Shown here: one piece after another, positions 47,112-57,218 of the stretch | Layout: every line of letters starts with the position of its first letter | Position numbering within the stretch: the first letter of the stretch is position 1 | Source of the DNA: Streptococcus ruminantium | GTDB lineage: Bacteria > Bacillota > Bacilli > Lactobacillales > Streptococcaceae | Reading direction: 5' to 3' | DNA: 64,000 nucleotides | NCBI RefSeq assembly: GCF_003609975.1 | Contig: NZ_AP018400.1 | Span: 818,501-882,500 of the forward strand | Position numbers and translations under genes: made by a program | The notes under the pieces: generated by a model | Told to the model about the DNA's origin: nothing | The model's input: the letters and a program-made list of their open reading frames with translations, nothing else | Database searches by the model: none

Positions 47112-48653
47112 TCATTCCAAATTTTCTAATTCGATTTCTTCCAATCCTTTTTCTGTTAATCTATAAATCTTATTACAAACTTCTCTTAGAAACCGTCTAT
47201 CATGGGAAACGCAGACTAGACCGCCAGAGTAATTTGTAAATAATTGTCGAATATAGGGTTGAGATGTCGGTGAGAAGTTGCGACTAGGTTCATCTAGCAG
47301 GAGGAAGTTTGCACGATCAAGCACCATTTTGAGTAACAGCAGCTTGGCTTTTTGTCCACCAGACAATTCACTAATTTTATGATGAACTTCTTGACGGGTA
47401 AATTGGAGACTGGCAAGATGTGTCAAAATGATTTGCTCTTGTTCACGGTTACCCTGAGGTGATAGAAATGTGAGAGGTGAAACAGATTCATCCAGTAAAT
47501 CTTCATAATGTTGAGGCATATACCCCAATATAATATCTGGTCGTTGGCTGAGTTGCTGATAGAGAATGTTGAGAAAGGTTGATTTTCCTATCCCGTTGGA
47601 GCCGATAATTCCGATTTTATCTTGGGCATTTAGGTAAAAATGAATCTGCTTAGCTAGTATCTGGTCGCCTATTTCTAGTTTAAAATTCTCATATTGTAAG
47701 AGTTGCTTTCTTGGTGGAAGGGGAGAAATATCTGAGAAAAATAGAGCGATGGTATCTTCGTGAAAGGGAACCTGAGTCAGATTTTCTTTCATTTTCTCAT
47801 AGCGTTTTTCATGAGAGAGAACATTTTTCATTTTTTTAGCAATCAAGCGCCCCAGAGTCGCATCGTGGGTTTTTAATAGAGTATCGCGAACCTGAGATTT
47901 CTGTCGTAGGTGTTTAGCCATGACTTTATCAAATTCCTTGCGATCATTTTGAGCCTGTTGCTTTTGTTTCTGATAGGCTTCCTGACGTTGTCGACTGTAG
48001 TTCTGATAATCAACTTGTCGAACTTGTGTCTGGGCAAGCGTTTTTTTCTTGACGGATTCCAAATGGATAACCTTTGTAGCTGTTTTAGCAAGAAAGTCCT
48101 CATCGTGAGAGACAAAGATGATTGCCTGAGAGCTGGTTATGATGTAATTTTCCAGCCAAAGCAAGGTATCCAAGTCTAGATCGTTAGATGGTTCATCTAG
48201 GAAAATAAGCTCCGCAGGACTGGCTAGTGATTTAATTAATTGAATTTTTAGCTTTTCTCCCCCTGACAGGCTAGCAATAATCTGTTGACTAGCAAAACGG
48301 TTGCTGTCAAATTGTAGCTGCTCAGCGTAGAGATAAAGTAAACCATAATCCAAATTGGCATCCATATCCCCAAAGAAGTAGTCGTTCAGAGTTAGCTCTG
48401 CTATTTCTTTGGAAATACTTTGAGGAATGTAGATAAAGGAATGAAAATTTCTCTGTATAGTACCAGTCATGAGTAGATAGTGAGCAACTAGTGATGAGTC
48501 CATTAGAGCTTGTAGCAGACTGGATTTACCATTTCCTTCTTCTCCTATAATAGCCACTTTATCGCCAGGATTAACAATTAAATTTAGATCCTGTACCAAG
48601 TTTCGTAGATCTTTTTGATGGTCAAGGGAGAGGTGTTGAGTAGTTAGCAGCAT
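47112..48653 (-). CDS. ABC-F family ATPase
   Basis: This is a 513-residue protein of two tandem ATPase domains and no membrane part, the layout of ABC-F proteins that act on the ribosome. Domain 1 has Walker A G-E-E-G-N-G-K-S-S, signature S-L-S-G-G-E and Walker B L-I-F-L-D-E-P. Domain 2 has G-S-N-G-I-G-K-S-T, L-S-G-G-Q and F-L-L-L-D-E-P. A charged linker of about 80 residues separates them. It could be an antibiotic-resistance ABC-F (Lsa/Vga-like) or a translation factor; the regulated leader favours the former. AAAGGAGG precedes the ATG. Confidence 0.88.
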   Translation of the reverse strand: MLLTTQHLSLDHQKDLRNLVQDLNLIVNPGDKVAIIGEEGNGKSSLLQALMDSSLVAHYLLMTGTIQRNFHSFIYIPQSISKEIAELTLNDYFFGDMDANLDYGLLYLYAEQLQFDSNRFASQQIIASLSGGEKLKIQLIKSLASPAELIFLDEPSNDLDLDTLLWLENYIITSSQAIIFVSHDEDFLAKTATKVIHLESVKKKTLAQTQVRQVDYQNYSRQRQEAYQKQKQQAQNDRKEFDKVMAKHLRQKSQVRDTLLKTHDATLGRLIAKKMKNVLSHEKRYEKMKENLTQVPFHEDTIALFFSDISPLPPRKQLLQYENFKLEIGDQILAKQIHFYLNAQDKIGIIGSNGIGKSTFLNILYQQLSQRPDIILGYMPQHYEDLLDESVSPLTFLSPQGNREQEQIILTHLASLQFTRQEVHHKISELSGGQKAKLLLLKMVLDRANFLLLDEPSRNFSPTSQPYIRQLFTNYSGGLVCVSHDRRFLREVCNKIYRLTEKGLEEIELENLE

Positions 48654-48998
48654 AGAGCCTCCTTTACAAGAAAATATACACTACCTATTTGGTAGTGTAT
48701 GTGCATCCGCTCAAAAAGACCCTATCCGGAGAATAGAGAGTGCAGAAAAAAGACACAAGAAAACCACCAAATAAGCGTAGAACTTAGTTTGATGCTCTCG
48801 AAAATCAAAATGATAGGAAACCATTCGTCCAGTTCCAAAACAAACAATCTCCAGACTGTTTAGGTTTTAGGTATCTCGACATCGTTTCTATATCCAGATG
48901 ATATTCATTGAGCATAGGTTTACTTGTTACTGTCCATTTCTCCTTACCCCACAATTACAATTTTCATTTAGTATATCATGTCTGAATAGACCTGTCAA
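48654..48998 (-). promoter_or_regulatory. Promoter and 310-nt leader of the ABC-F gene
   Basis: On the minus strand TTGACA (48998-48993), exactly 17 bp, TATACT (48975-48970). The start is near 48963, so the leader is about 310 nt. It holds a 5-codon ORF (M-D-S-N-K, 48937-48920) with AAGGAG only two bases before the ATG, then an overlapping 36-codon ORF without a good ribosome binding site. A perfect 10-bp hairpin, 48676-48685 with 48691-48700, lies just before the ribosome binding site of the ABC-F gene. This resembles antibiotic-responsive attenuation. Confidence 0.6.
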
Positions 48999-49009
48999 GC
49001 CTATAGTTT

Positions 49010-49240
49010 TTGAATATCAAAACGATTTTAAGGGCTTTGATAGGTGATAAGCGTTATTGGAAAAAGGGACTTGGCTTTAAGGTGCTAGAGCGTATGATTG
49101 AGCGGGCCAAAGAACTGAATTTTAAAGAAATAATTGTCGAAGAAATTTACGATTGGAATGAAGGCTCTCGTAAGTTATTTGAAAAATGTGGCTTTATAGC
49201 TGTAAGAAAACTGCAAAAGGCTGGTCCTATAAGAAGGTAA
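49010..49240 (+). pseudogene. GNAT acetyltransferase fragment
   Basis: These 76 codons match only the C-terminal half of a GNAT N-acetyltransferase. W-K-K-G-L-G-F-K-V-L-E resembles the acetyl-CoA loop region, and F-E-K-C-G-F is the typical final strand. The N-terminal half is missing and no ribosome binding site is present; the upstream DNA is the promoter of the divergent ABC-F gene. I regard it as a dead remnant. Confidence 0.7.
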
Positions 49241-49370
49241 TACAATAAGACATCAAGATTATTGGTCATTCAGCTGGGGAAAATCTCTTATTAGCCATCA
49301 GAGAAATACCAAGATAAGAAAAATTATATTTATATGGATAAAAAGAGGTGAGTAATTGCTGAGTACATCG

Positions 49371-49397
49371 AAAAAACCTTGACAGTTTGTCAAGATT
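49371..49397 (-). terminator. Terminator of the glutamine transporter operon
   Basis: CTTGACA-AAC-TGTCAAG on the minus strand followed by GTTTTTTC, just after the stop of the ATPase gene. Confidence 0.88.
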
Positions 49398-49405
49398 TTA
49401 AGTAT

Positions 49406-50146
49406 TTAAACATTCAAAACTTTATCTAGGAAGTCTTTGAGACGAGGATGTTGCGGATTATCAAAGATTTGCTCAGGAGTGCCATCTTCAAGGAATTCAC
49501 CACCATCCGTAAAGATAACACGGTTGGCAACCTTGCGAGCAAAGCCCATTTCGTGGGTAACAATCAGCATTGTCATTCCTTGTTCAGCGAGGTCCTTCAT
49601 GACCTTCAGTACATCACCGACCATCTCAGGGTCAAGGGCTGAAGTTGGTTCATCAAAGAGCATGATGTCTGGATTCATAGCTAGGGCACGAGCGATGGCT
49701 ACACGCTGTTTCTGTCCGCCAGAGAGACTATCAGGCATGGCATCGCGCTTGTCTGATAAACCAACCTTTTCTAATAATTCCATACCGACCTTTTCAGCCT
49801 GAGTCTTGTCTAGCAACTTGTGTTCAATGGGAGCAAAGGTAATGTTGTCTAGCACGGACATATGCGGGAAAAGGTTAAAGTGTTGGAATACCATACCGAC
49901 ATTTGAGCGGAAGGCATCAACATCTGTTTTTGGATCTGTTAAATCATAACCATCAACAGTTACTTGACCACTGGTAATCGTTTCAAGCAAGTTCATTGTG
50001 CGAAGGAAGGTAGATTTACCAGAACCGGAAGGACCGATGATACAAACGACATCTCCCTCGTAGAACTTAGCAGTAATTCCTTTGAGAACTTCATTTTTAC
50101 CATAGTACTTGTGTAAATCGTGGACGTTGATTTTTAATTGAGCCAT
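49406..50146 (-). CDS. glnQ: Amino acid (glutamine) ABC transporter ATPase
   Basis: This is a polar-amino-acid importer ATPase of 246 residues. Walker A is G-P-S-G-S-G-K-S-T (36-44), the signature L-S-G-G-Q-K-Q-R, Walker B I-M-L-F-D-E-P and the switch His in V-T-H-E-M. Its ATG shares a base with the stop of the upstream glnP fusion (TAATG) and follows AAAGGAGG. A GlnR box before the operon supports glutamine or glutamate as substrate. Confidence 0.93.
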   Translation of the reverse strand: MAQLKINVHDLHKYYGKNEVLKGITAKFYEGDVVCIIGPSGSGKSTFLRTMNLLETITSGQVTVDGYDLTDPKTDVDAFRSNVGMVFQHFNLFPHMSVLDNITFAPIEHKLLDKTQAEKVGMELLEKVGLSDKRDAMPDSLSGGQKQRVAIARALAMNPDIMLFDEPTSALDPEMVGDVLKVMKDLAEQGMTMLIVTHEMGFARKVANRVIFTDGGEFLEDGTPEQIFDNPQHPRLKDFLDKVLNV

Positions 50147-52344
50147 TATTTACCTCCTTTTTCAAGTTTACGAGCCAAGCGAGTCAAGAGTGTGATAACT
50201 ACCAAGTAGATGATAGCAAGGATGGCATACATACGGAATGATTGATAGTTACGGGCGATAATGATTTTCCCTGCTTGGAAGAGTTCAACCAAACCAATTG
50301 CAGAAATGATGGTTGTATCTTTTAAAGTGATGACAAATTGGTTGATGAAGTTTGGCAACATGATTTTCCCTGCTTGTGGCAAGATAATCTTCCGCATGGT
50401 TGTTCCATAGGAAATACCCAGACTTCGAGAGGCTTCCATTTGACCAGTTGGAACAGCTTGGATACCACCGCGAACAATTTCAGCAATATAGGCACCTGAG
50501 TTGAGCGAGAGGGCAATTGTTCCAGCAACAAAGTCGTTGATTGGTGCTTGTTGGCCTGTCATGGACTCAATCAGGTTTGGAATTCCCCAGAAGATAAAGG
50601 CTGCGACAATCATTAGTGGAATACCACGAACTACATCGACAAATATAGATGAAGTGACGCGGAGTACTTTGATTGGGCTAACCGCAAACATCCCAAAGAT
50701 AATACCAATAACAATAGCGATAGTAAATGAAAGAAGGGCAAGACCAATCGTAATGCCAAGTCCTGAGAACAATTGACCGTAATTATTTTTTAACAGACCG
50801 AAAATAGTTGTTTCATCAACAGTTGAGGTTGAAGTATCGGTCTTTTTGGTTGAATTGAAGTACTTGTTTAAGATTTCATCGTATTTGCCAGATTTTACAA
50901 GGGCAGCTAAACCGTTGTTGAACATTTCAATCAATTCAGGATTTGTCCCTTTTTTGACCGCAAATCCGTACTCACCAGATTTTTCACCTGGAATTGGCGT
51001 AGCAAAGTCGCGTCCTTGTTGGATGGCGTAGAGGAGAACTGCTTCGTCATCCATCAAAGCGGCAATTGATCCGGAATTTAAGCTGTCATACATGCTTGAA
51101 GCTTCATCAAAAGCTTTTAGCGTATAACCGTACTTGGATTTGTTTTCTTCTAGGAAGGTATAGGAGGCAGTACCATTTTTTGCGCCGACAATCTTACCTT
51201 TCAAGTCTTTGTAGGAAGCAATCTCACTCCCGTTTTTGACAGCAAGTAGGATATTGGAAGTGTAGTAGGCATTTGAGAAATCAAAAATTTCTTTACGTGC
51301 ATTGGTGATAGACATACCAGCGATGACAGCATCGGCTTGTCCTGCTTGAACGGCATTCAGAGCTGCATCAAAGCCAGGATTTTGAATGGAAATGGTAAAA
51401 CCTTGTTGTTCAGCGATAGCCTTAATCAATTCCATGTCAATACCGACATAATTGCCAGACTTATCTTGGTACTCGAATGGTGCAAATGATGAATCGGCTA
51501 CGATGGTATAACTAGCTTTAGCCGGTGTTGCTTTGACTGTAGCACTTCCTGTTAAATTGAGCCGAGATGAATAATCCGTAGTCTCTGAAGTGGTAGTTGA
51601 TGATCCTAACCATTTGTTCATGATAGTTTCATAAGTACCGTCTTTCTTCATTTCCGCTAGAGCCTTGTTGAAGTCTTTTACAAGGTATTCGTATTGACTA
51701 CCCTTTTTGACAGAAAATCCAAATGAACCGATAGCTTCACCAGCAATATCAATGCTGAGATCCTGTCCTTGTTGGATAGCATATTTGATGACTGCTTCAT
51801 CATCCATAACCGCATCAACAGCGCCTGTTGAAAGGCTATTGTACATCAGGTCACCTGTATCAAAAGTCTTGATATGATATCCATATTTACCCTTGTTTTC
51901 ATCAAGGAAAGCTTGAGCAGCTGTACCATTTTTAACACCGACAGTTTTTCCTTTTAAATCCTTGTATGATGAAATCGTGTTTGCCTTGGTTGTCGCAACC
52001 ACAATCTTTGTATCAAAGTAAGGATCTGAGAAGGTGAATACTTTTTTTCGTGCCTCAGTAATGGTTGTACCAGCCATGAGAGCATCAGCAGAACCAGCTT
52101 GGACTGCATTGACTGCAGCATCGAAGCCAGGGAAACTCTTAGTAATCGTCCAACCAGAACGTCTCGCTACTTCGTTGATAATATCAACATCCAATCCTTT
52201 ATAGACCTGATCTGAATCTTTAAACTCGAATGGGGCATAAGCATTGTCAAATACAATATCAATTGCATCGTTAGCCTTTGTACCGGTAAAGATAAAGAAT
52301 GCTGGCAAAATACTTGCCAATAACATGAATAATTTTTTCTTCAT
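50146..52344 (-). CDS. glnP: GlnP: two fused binding domains plus permease
   Basis: This is a 732-residue fusion protein for glutamine/glutamate uptake. It has an N-terminal signal ([13 protein letters not shown]), solute-binding domain 1 (about 25-245, D-N-A-Y-A-P-F-E-F) and solute-binding domain 2 (about 265-490, D-S-S-F-A-P-F-E-Y). The membrane permease domain follows (about 510-725, coupling motif [11 protein letters not shown]). This matches lactococcal GlnP, whose tandem domains deliver substrate to one channel. The ATG at 52344 has AGGAG 7 nt upstream. Confidence 0.93.
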   Translation of the reverse strand: MKKKLFMLLASILPAFFIFTGTKANDAIDIVFDNAYAPFEFKDSDQVYKGLDVDIINEVARRSGWTITKSFPGFDAAVNAVQAGSADALMAGTTITEARKKVFTFSDPYFDTKIVVATTKANTISSYKDLKGKTVGVKNGTAAQAFLDENKGKYGYHIKTFDTGDLMYNSLSTGAVDAVMDDEAVIKYAIQQGQDLSIDIAGEAIGSFGFSVKKGSQYEYLVKDFNKALAEMKKDGTYETIMNKWLGSSTTTSETTDYSSRLNLTGSATVKATPAKASYTIVADSSFAPFEYQDKSGNYVGIDMELIKAIAEQQGFTISIQNPGFDAALNAVQAGQADAVIAGMSITNARKEIFDFSNAYYTSNILLAVKNGSEIASYKDLKGKIVGAKNGTASYTFLEENKSKYGYTLKAFDEASSMYDSLNSGSIAALMDDEAVLLYAIQQGRDFATPIPGEKSGEYGFAVKKGTNPELIEMFNNGLAALVKSGKYDEILNKYFNSTKKTDTSTSTVDETTIFGLLKNNYGQLFSGLGITIGLALLSFTIAIVIGIIFGMFAVSPIKVLRVTSSIFVDVVRGIPLMIVAAFIFWGIPNLIESMTGQQAPINDFVAGTIALSLNSGAYIAEIVRGGIQAVPTGQMEASRSLGISYGTTMRKIILPQAGKIMLPNFINQFVITLKDTTIISAIGLVELFQAGKIIIARNYQSFRMYAILAIIYLVVITLLTRLARKLEKGGK

Positions 52345-52376
52345 TTCCATACTCCTTCTATTTAGATAACTGTCCC

Positions 52377-52439
52377 AGTATACCATATTCTGGGCATTAT
52401 TGCAAAAACAGGAATCGGACCATGTTACATTTTGTGACA
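52377..52439 (-). promoter_or_regulatory. glnP promoter with GlnR box
   Basis: On the minus strand TTGCAA (52405-52400), 17 bp, TATACT (52382-52377) with an upstream TGG. TGTTACATTTTGTGACA (52423-52439) is a full match to the GlnR consensus TGTNA-N7-TNACA and ends 17 bp upstream of the -35. GlnR of pneumococcus controls its glutamine importer through such boxes. Confidence 0.8.
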
Positions 52440-52524
52440 TGAAAGGTTATTGAATTGTGAGAAAATGTAATATTCTTGAAATATTTATCAGAGGAATCGA
52501 ATGTTTCACCATGAAATAAAGTTA

Positions 52525-52540
52525 TGATAAAATAGAAGTA
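52525..52540 (+). promoter_or_regulatory. Extended -10 promoter of uvrB, predicted leaderless
   Basis: TGATAAAAT at 52525-52533. The A of the uvrB ATG at 52540 is seven bases after the last T, and no ribosome binding site is present. TTCACC (52505-52510) is a possible -35 at 17-bp spacing. Confidence 0.65.
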
Positions 52541-54525
52541 TGATAAACAGAAGTAATGAAAATCAATTCAAATTAGTATCTAACTATTCTCCATCAGGAG
52601 ACCAACCTCAAGCGATTGAAACCTTAGTGGACAATATTGAAGGGGGAGAAAAAGCTCAGATTCTCATGGGGGCGACTGGTACAGGTAAGACCTATACCAT
52701 GAGTCAGGTGATTGCTAGGGTCAATAAGCCAACCTTGGTTATCGCTCATAACAAAACCTTGGCTGGTCAATTGTACAGTGAGTTTAAGGAATTTTTCCCT
52801 GAAAATGCGGTGGAATATTTTGTCTCTTACTACGATTATTATCAGCCCGAGGCCTATGTACCTTCTAGCGATACCTATATCGAAAAGGATAGTTCAGTTA
52901 ATGATGAGATTGATAAATTGAGACACTCAGCGACATCAGCCTTGCTAGAACGTAATGATGTGATTGTAGTAGCCTCAGTTTCTTGCATCTATGGTTTGGG
53001 CTCACCAAAGGAATACTCAGATAGTGTAGTTAGTCTACGACCAGGTCAGGAGATTTCTCGTGATGAGCTTTTGAATGCTCTGGTGGATATTCAGTTTGAG
53101 CGCAATGATATTGACTTTCAGCGGGGACGTTTTCGTGTTCGAGGTGATGTGGTGGAGGTTTTTCCAGCTTCGCGTGATGAACATGCCTTTCGAGTAGAAT
53201 TTTTCGGTGATGAAATTGACCGCATTCGAGAGATTGAAAGCCTGACAGGGAAAGTTTTAGGTGATGTGGAACACTTGGCAATTTTTCCAGCTACCCACTT
53301 TGTGACGAATGATGACCACATGGAGATGGCTATTGCGAAGATTCAGGCGGAACTGGAGGAACAGCTTAAGGTTTTTGAGGCAGAAGGTAAACTCTTAGAA
53401 GCTCAGCGATTGAAACAACGTACCGACTATGATATTGAGATGCTGCGGGAGATGGGCTACACTAATGGTGTTGAGAACTATTCTCGTCACATGGATGGTC
53501 GTAGTGAAGGAGAGCCGCCGTATACGCTGTTAGACTTTTTCCCCGAGGATTTTCTTATCATGATTGACGAGAGTCACATGACCATGGGGCAGATTAAGGG
53601 GATGTATAATGGTGACCGCTCACGTAAGGAAATGCTGGTTAACTACGGTTTTCGTCTACCGAGTGCGTTGGACAACCGTCCGCTGCGCAGAGAAGAATTT
53701 GAGAGTCATATCCACCAGATTGTCTATGTTTCAGCAACTCCAGGTGACTATGAGATGGAACAGACAGATACTATTGTCGAGCAAATCATTCGACCGACTG
53801 GACTCTTGGATCCCGAGGTGGAGGTTCGACCAACCATGGGACAGATGGACGATCTTTTAGAGGAAATCACTGTTCGAGCGGAGAAGGGCGAGCGAACCTT
53901 TATCACGACTCTTACCAAGAAAATGGCAGAAGATCTGACTGATTACCTGAAAGAAATGGGTGTCAAGGTCAAGTACATGCATTCGGATATTAAGACATTG
54001 GAGCGGACAGAGATTATTCGTGATCTTCGCTTGGGGGTTTTTGATGTTTTGATTGGGATTAACCTACTTCGTGAGGGAATTGATGTACCAGAAGTCAGCC
54101 TGGTCGCTATCTTAGATGCTGACAAGGAAGGTTTTCTTCGCAACGAACGTGGTCTCATCCAGACAATTGGACGGGCAGCACGAAACTCTGAAGGTCATGT
54201 TATCATGTATGCTGATAAGATTACAGAATCCATGCGCAAGGCTATTGATGAAACTGCTCGGCGCCGTCAGATTCAAATGGCCTATAATGAAAAGCATGGT
54301 ATTGTACCACAGACTATTAAGAAAGAAATTCGTGATCTAATTAGTGTTACTAAGGTTGTTACACAAGATAAGGAAGAAGTCATTGACTTCCATGCCCTCA
54401 ACAAGGAAGAACGTAAAGCTATGATCAGAAAACTAGAAGGTCAAATGCAGGAGGCGGCAGAAGTTCTTGACTTTGAATTGGCAGCACAGATTCGGGATAT
54501 GGTGATTGAACTGAAGAATCTGTAA
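52540..54525 (+). CDS. uvrB: Excinuclease ABC subunit B
   Basis: UvrB is the damage-verifying helicase-like subunit of nucleotide excision repair, working with UvrA and UvrC. Walker A G-A-T-G-T-G-K-T is at 44-51. The beta-hairpin region [10 protein letters not shown] and the helicase motifs up to Q-T-I-G-R-A-A-R-N are intact. The C-terminal UVR motif that binds UvrC ([16 protein letters not shown]) closes the protein. The length of 661 residues is standard. The transcript seems to begin at the ATG. Confidence 0.97.
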   Translation: MINRSNENQFKLVSNYSPSGDQPQAIETLVDNIEGGEKAQILMGATGTGKTYTMSQVIARVNKPTLVIAHNKTLAGQLYSEFKEFFPENAVEYFVSYYDYYQPEAYVPSSDTYIEKDSSVNDEIDKLRHSATSALLERNDVIVVASVSCIYGLGSPKEYSDSVVSLRPGQEISRDELLNALVDIQFERNDIDFQRGRFRVRGDVVEVFPASRDEHAFRVEFFGDEIDRIREIESLTGKVLGDVEHLAIFPATHFVTNDDHMEMAIAKIQAELEEQLKVFEAEGKLLEAQRLKQRTDYDIEMLREMGYTNGVENYSRHMDGRSEGEPPYTLLDFFPEDFLIMIDESHMTMGQIKGMYNGDRSRKEMLVNYGFRLPSALDNRPLRREEFESHIHQIVYVSATPGDYEMEQTDTIVEQIIRPTGLLDPEVEVRPTMGQMDDLLEEITVRAEKGERTFITTLTKKMAEDLTDYLKEMGVKVKYMHSDIKTLERTEIIRDLRLGVFDVLIGINLLREGIDVPEVSLVAILDADKEGFLRNERGLIQTIGRAARNSEGHVIMYADKITESMRKAIDETARRRQIQMAYNEKHGIVPQTIKKEIRDLISVTKVVTQDKEEVIDFHALNKEERKAMIRKLEGQMQEAAEVLDFELAAQIRDMVIELKNL

Positions 54526-54550
54526 TATCATCTGTCGAAAGGGATTTACA

Positions 54551-55036
54551 ATGCGCATTAAAAAGATGGAAACAGAAGTAGAAATAGAAGGCAAAGCCTA
54601 TGTTCATTGGAAAGCCTAGCAGGAGACTTATGTTGGCTTATTGCCGCAGGAGTTTCTTGAAAATATCCGTACACTAGATCGCTGTCGGGACTGGGCCACT
54701 CGCTATCCTCAAAATGCTCTAGTTGTTTTGGTGGATAATCAGGCCATTGGATTTGTTTGCTATGGTGTGTCTAATCAGGCAGATTTAGAAAATGCAGGCG
54801 AGCTCTATGCTCTCTACGTTTTGGCTGATTATTATGGAAAAAGATTGGCTATCAGCTCATGCAAGTAGATTTGAAAAAAAATGCAGAGTTTTGATAAGAT
54901 TGCTCTCTGGGTACTAGAGGGGAATGTGCGTGCCATTGCTTTTTACGAAAAAATTGGTTTTCGCTTTGATGGAGTCACCAAGACTGTGAAATTAGGAGTA
55001 GATCGAGTAGAACATAGGATGGTGTTTAGGAAGTAG
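54551..55036 (+). pseudogene. GNAT acetyltransferase pseudogene
   Basis: An open frame starts M-R-I-K-K-M-E and reads A-Y-V-H-W-K-A, then an in-frame TAG, then Q-E-T-Y-V-G-L. Relatives have W-K-A-W-Q, so TGG has become TAG. It continues to L-A-D-Y-Y-G-K, where the frame shifts, and then as L-M-Q-V and F-D-K-I-A-L-W-V-L to F-R-K at 55033. At least two lesions break the gene. Confidence 0.85.
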
Positions 55037-55178
55037 TTTTGTTTAGTTAGCGATGCAAATCATCACAAGCTTGCCTTACATGACTATATCTCTGAATCGG
55101 ATAATAATCTCCTCTAAATGATTGGTCATGAATTGACCCATCAAAGTGAACTTTTCTTGACCATGAGAAAGAAACCAT

Positions 55179-55462
55179 GTGGTTTTAAGAGGGATGGTAG
55201 GAGATAGCGGTTATCGCTATTTTCTAGCTGATACGAACTCTATCAACCAGTGGTTAGAAGAAAAATATAGTTATCATCCTTTATCAGAATTTGGTAGAAA
55301 ATCTTATAGAGGGAATTATGTTTCTATCTTTTGTGAATATTGGCGGACTTTTCTGGTTATTGGCTGCTAGTTGAACAGTTAGGGTCAGTTAAAAATGTGT
55401 TTGTAACTGACCATTGTTGGGATAAAAATGGAAGAACAGTTGATTTAACATTACCATCATAA
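55179..55462 (+). pseudogene. Remnant of an unidentified protein
   Basis: One frame gives G-D-S-G-Y-R-Y-F-L-A-D-T-N and Q-W-L-E-E-K-Y. After a frameshift near 55355 a second frame gives Y-W-L-L-V-E-Q-L and D-H-C-W-D-K-N-G-R-T-V, ending at 55462. No start or ribosome binding site is convincing. Family unknown. Confidence 0.4.
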
Positions 55463-55830
55463 TATCTAGAGGAAGAGGAGACCAAGGTATAATATTGTTA
55501 TTGAGGCAAGAACATTTGAGAATGTTTTCGCCTTTTTTTAGTTTAAGGAAGACAAGCGAACATTTTAAGAATTGCAGGAACTAACAATATCCTTGGATAA
55601 TCATTGTTCTCAGATCCTAATTTTATCCAAGCATTTTTCCAAAAGGTTAGTCATGTAGATAGAAGTTCTTTAAAAAAGCCATTATACAGTAAAAAACGAA
55701 CATTCGATAGGCATCAGTATAAGAAAATGTATCGAAGTGATATACTAATAGTGTCTGGTTATGGCAGACAAATTTTAAAACATAATATCTAAATAATAAA
55801 AATTAGAAAGGGCCTTTGTTAGCCAATAAA
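55463..55830 (+). other. Gene-free stretch before the ADP-ribosyltransferase
   Basis: It contains a terminator hairpin (AGGC-AAGAACATT-TGAG-AATGTTTTC-GCCT, 55505-55534, then TTTTTT). An ORF at 55604-55792 has no start signal or recognisable similarity. No clear promoter for the next gene could be fixed. Confidence 0.45.
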
Positions 55831-56580
55831 ATGAACAAAAAATTACACAAACTAATACTTACACTGCTTTCCATCTTTTTCTTATTTACTGAGCAAAATC
55901 ATGTATTTGCAATCGATCATTATGATGAAACAGATTCGGTAGTATTTGAGAATGATAGGGCATATTTTAAGTTTAATGATTCGGATATTACTAACTATAT
56001 TGTTAATAACTGGTGGACAAAAAATATTGTATTTACAGAAGCGGAAAAAAAGATTATGCATGATTATACCTATAACCAAGCTACTCCAATAAATACAGCA
56101 ATCGAAACTGTCAAAGGAGATATTGAACAACTATCTCCCGAAATAAAGCAACAGGTTGTTTTGCTAGATCAAGCAACCCATAAACTGGCAATTCCTTGGG
56201 ATATTATTGTTTATCGCTATGTGTATGAAACTTTTTTATTAGACTTAGGACTAACTCAGTCTGACTTAAATCAATATTATAAGGATAAGCGGTTTGATCC
56301 AGAGATATTGAGCAAAATAAAATCTGGGACTCAATATAAAAAATATAGTTTTATGAGTACTACTGCATTAAAATACGGAGCACTAACACACAGGCCTATA
56401 GAGCTACGATTGAGAGTTAAGCAAGGAAGTTATGCAGCATTTGTTGCACCCTATTCCTATTTTCCTTCAGAGCTTGAATTTCTCTTCCCAAGAGGAGGTC
56501 AATTGGAGGTGATAGGAGCCTACTTGTCGGAAGACAATAAAAGATTGAATATAGAAGTTCACTTTAAGGGGAGTTTATAA
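55831..56580 (+). CDS. Secreted SpyA-like (C3-family) ADP-ribosyltransferase
   Basis: This is a 249-residue secreted enzyme closely resembling SpyA of S. pyogenes, which ADP-ribosylates host cytoskeletal proteins such as vimentin and actin. The signal peptide ends about V-F-A (residue 27). The R-S-E catalytic set is complete: Arg129 in V-Y-R-Y-V, S-T-T at 176-178 in F-M-S-T-T-A-L, and the Glu pair E214-L-E216 in P-S-E-L-E-F-L-F-P-R-G. The end H-F-K-G-S-L also matches. The ATG at 55831 has a distant AAAGGG; TTG 55816 is an alternative. It stands alone among remnants, which suggests acquisition by transfer. Confidence 0.88.
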   Translation: MNKKLHKLILTLLSIFFLFTEQNHVFAIDHYDETDSVVFENDRAYFKFNDSDITNYIVNNWWTKNIVFTEAEKKIMHDYTYNQATPINTAIETVKGDIEQLSPEIKQQVVLLDQATHKLAIPWDIIVYRYVYETFLLDLGLTQSDLNQYYKDKRFDPEILSKIKSGTQYKKYSFMSTTALKYGALTHRPIELRLRVKQGSYAAFVAPYSYFPSELEFLFPRGGQLEVIGAYLSEDNKRLNIEVHFKGSL

Positions 56581-57136
56581 GTTATACTAACTTATGGAGG
56601 CTGGTCAAAAAAAGTCAATTTTAGTCAATCGTTGCGGAGAATTATCTGAAAAAAAGCAAGGATTTCCAATAAATGCATTATTTTTTATGCATAAATATTG
56701 AAATATTCAGGTAATGAATGAGAGGGAAGGTTGCTGGATTCACAGGTCAGATTCGATTAAGTGAGCTTAAATTAAGGCTCATTGGTTCTGGATACTGTAA
56801 AAAGGCATAAATGTAATTATATACAATAAAAATAGCAATAGTGAATTAGGGAATAAGTTTAAAAGAAATCAATCTAAAAAACATGCAAATGATTTTTTGA
56901 TAGATTAAACAAAACACATATATAGAACGAATGAATAGGGGTAAATATTTTTTAATGCACTCTATTCATTCGTTTTTTGTCATTCAAGTATTCATTTCTT
57001 ATTTTTAGTTAAGATGTTGTAATTGGAGTATTTGTGTATTTTATAAAGGATATTGTATATATAGTCTGTTGTTATTTGTAAGAAACTAGTCTATTTTTTA
57101 TTTTCATTTCTTTTTTTCTGTTAAAAATATTCTTTG
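56581..57136 (+). other. Gene-free AT-rich stretch with a terminator
   Basis: No gene is visible. AACGAATGAATAG (56926-56938) pairs perfectly with CTATTCATTCGTT (56962-56974) and TTTTG follows: a strong plus-strand terminator 350 nt after the ADP-ribosyltransferase gene. It leaves room for a long 3' UTR or a small RNA. Confidence 0.5.
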
Positions 57137-57173
57137 TGAAAACGTTGACAATTAAGAAATTGTATATTAAGAT
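57137..57173 (+). promoter_or_regulatory. cre site over the -35 of the cut-locus regulator
   Basis: TGAAAACGTTGACA (57137-57150) fits the cre consensus TGWAANCGNTNWCA at all 14 positions. Its end forms the -35 TTGACA (57145-57150), followed after 17 bp by TAAGAT (57168-57173). CcpA bound here would block transcription, so glucose should silence the regulator. Confidence 0.8.
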
Positions 57174-57218
57174 GATTTGTGTGATGAGATTTACAAATAT
57201 AGAATAGGGGGGGATAAC

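Noticed and set aside
55604-55792. 62-codon ORF before the ADP-ribosyltransferase
   Set aside because: It starts with TTG, lacks a ribosome binding site and resembles nothing known.
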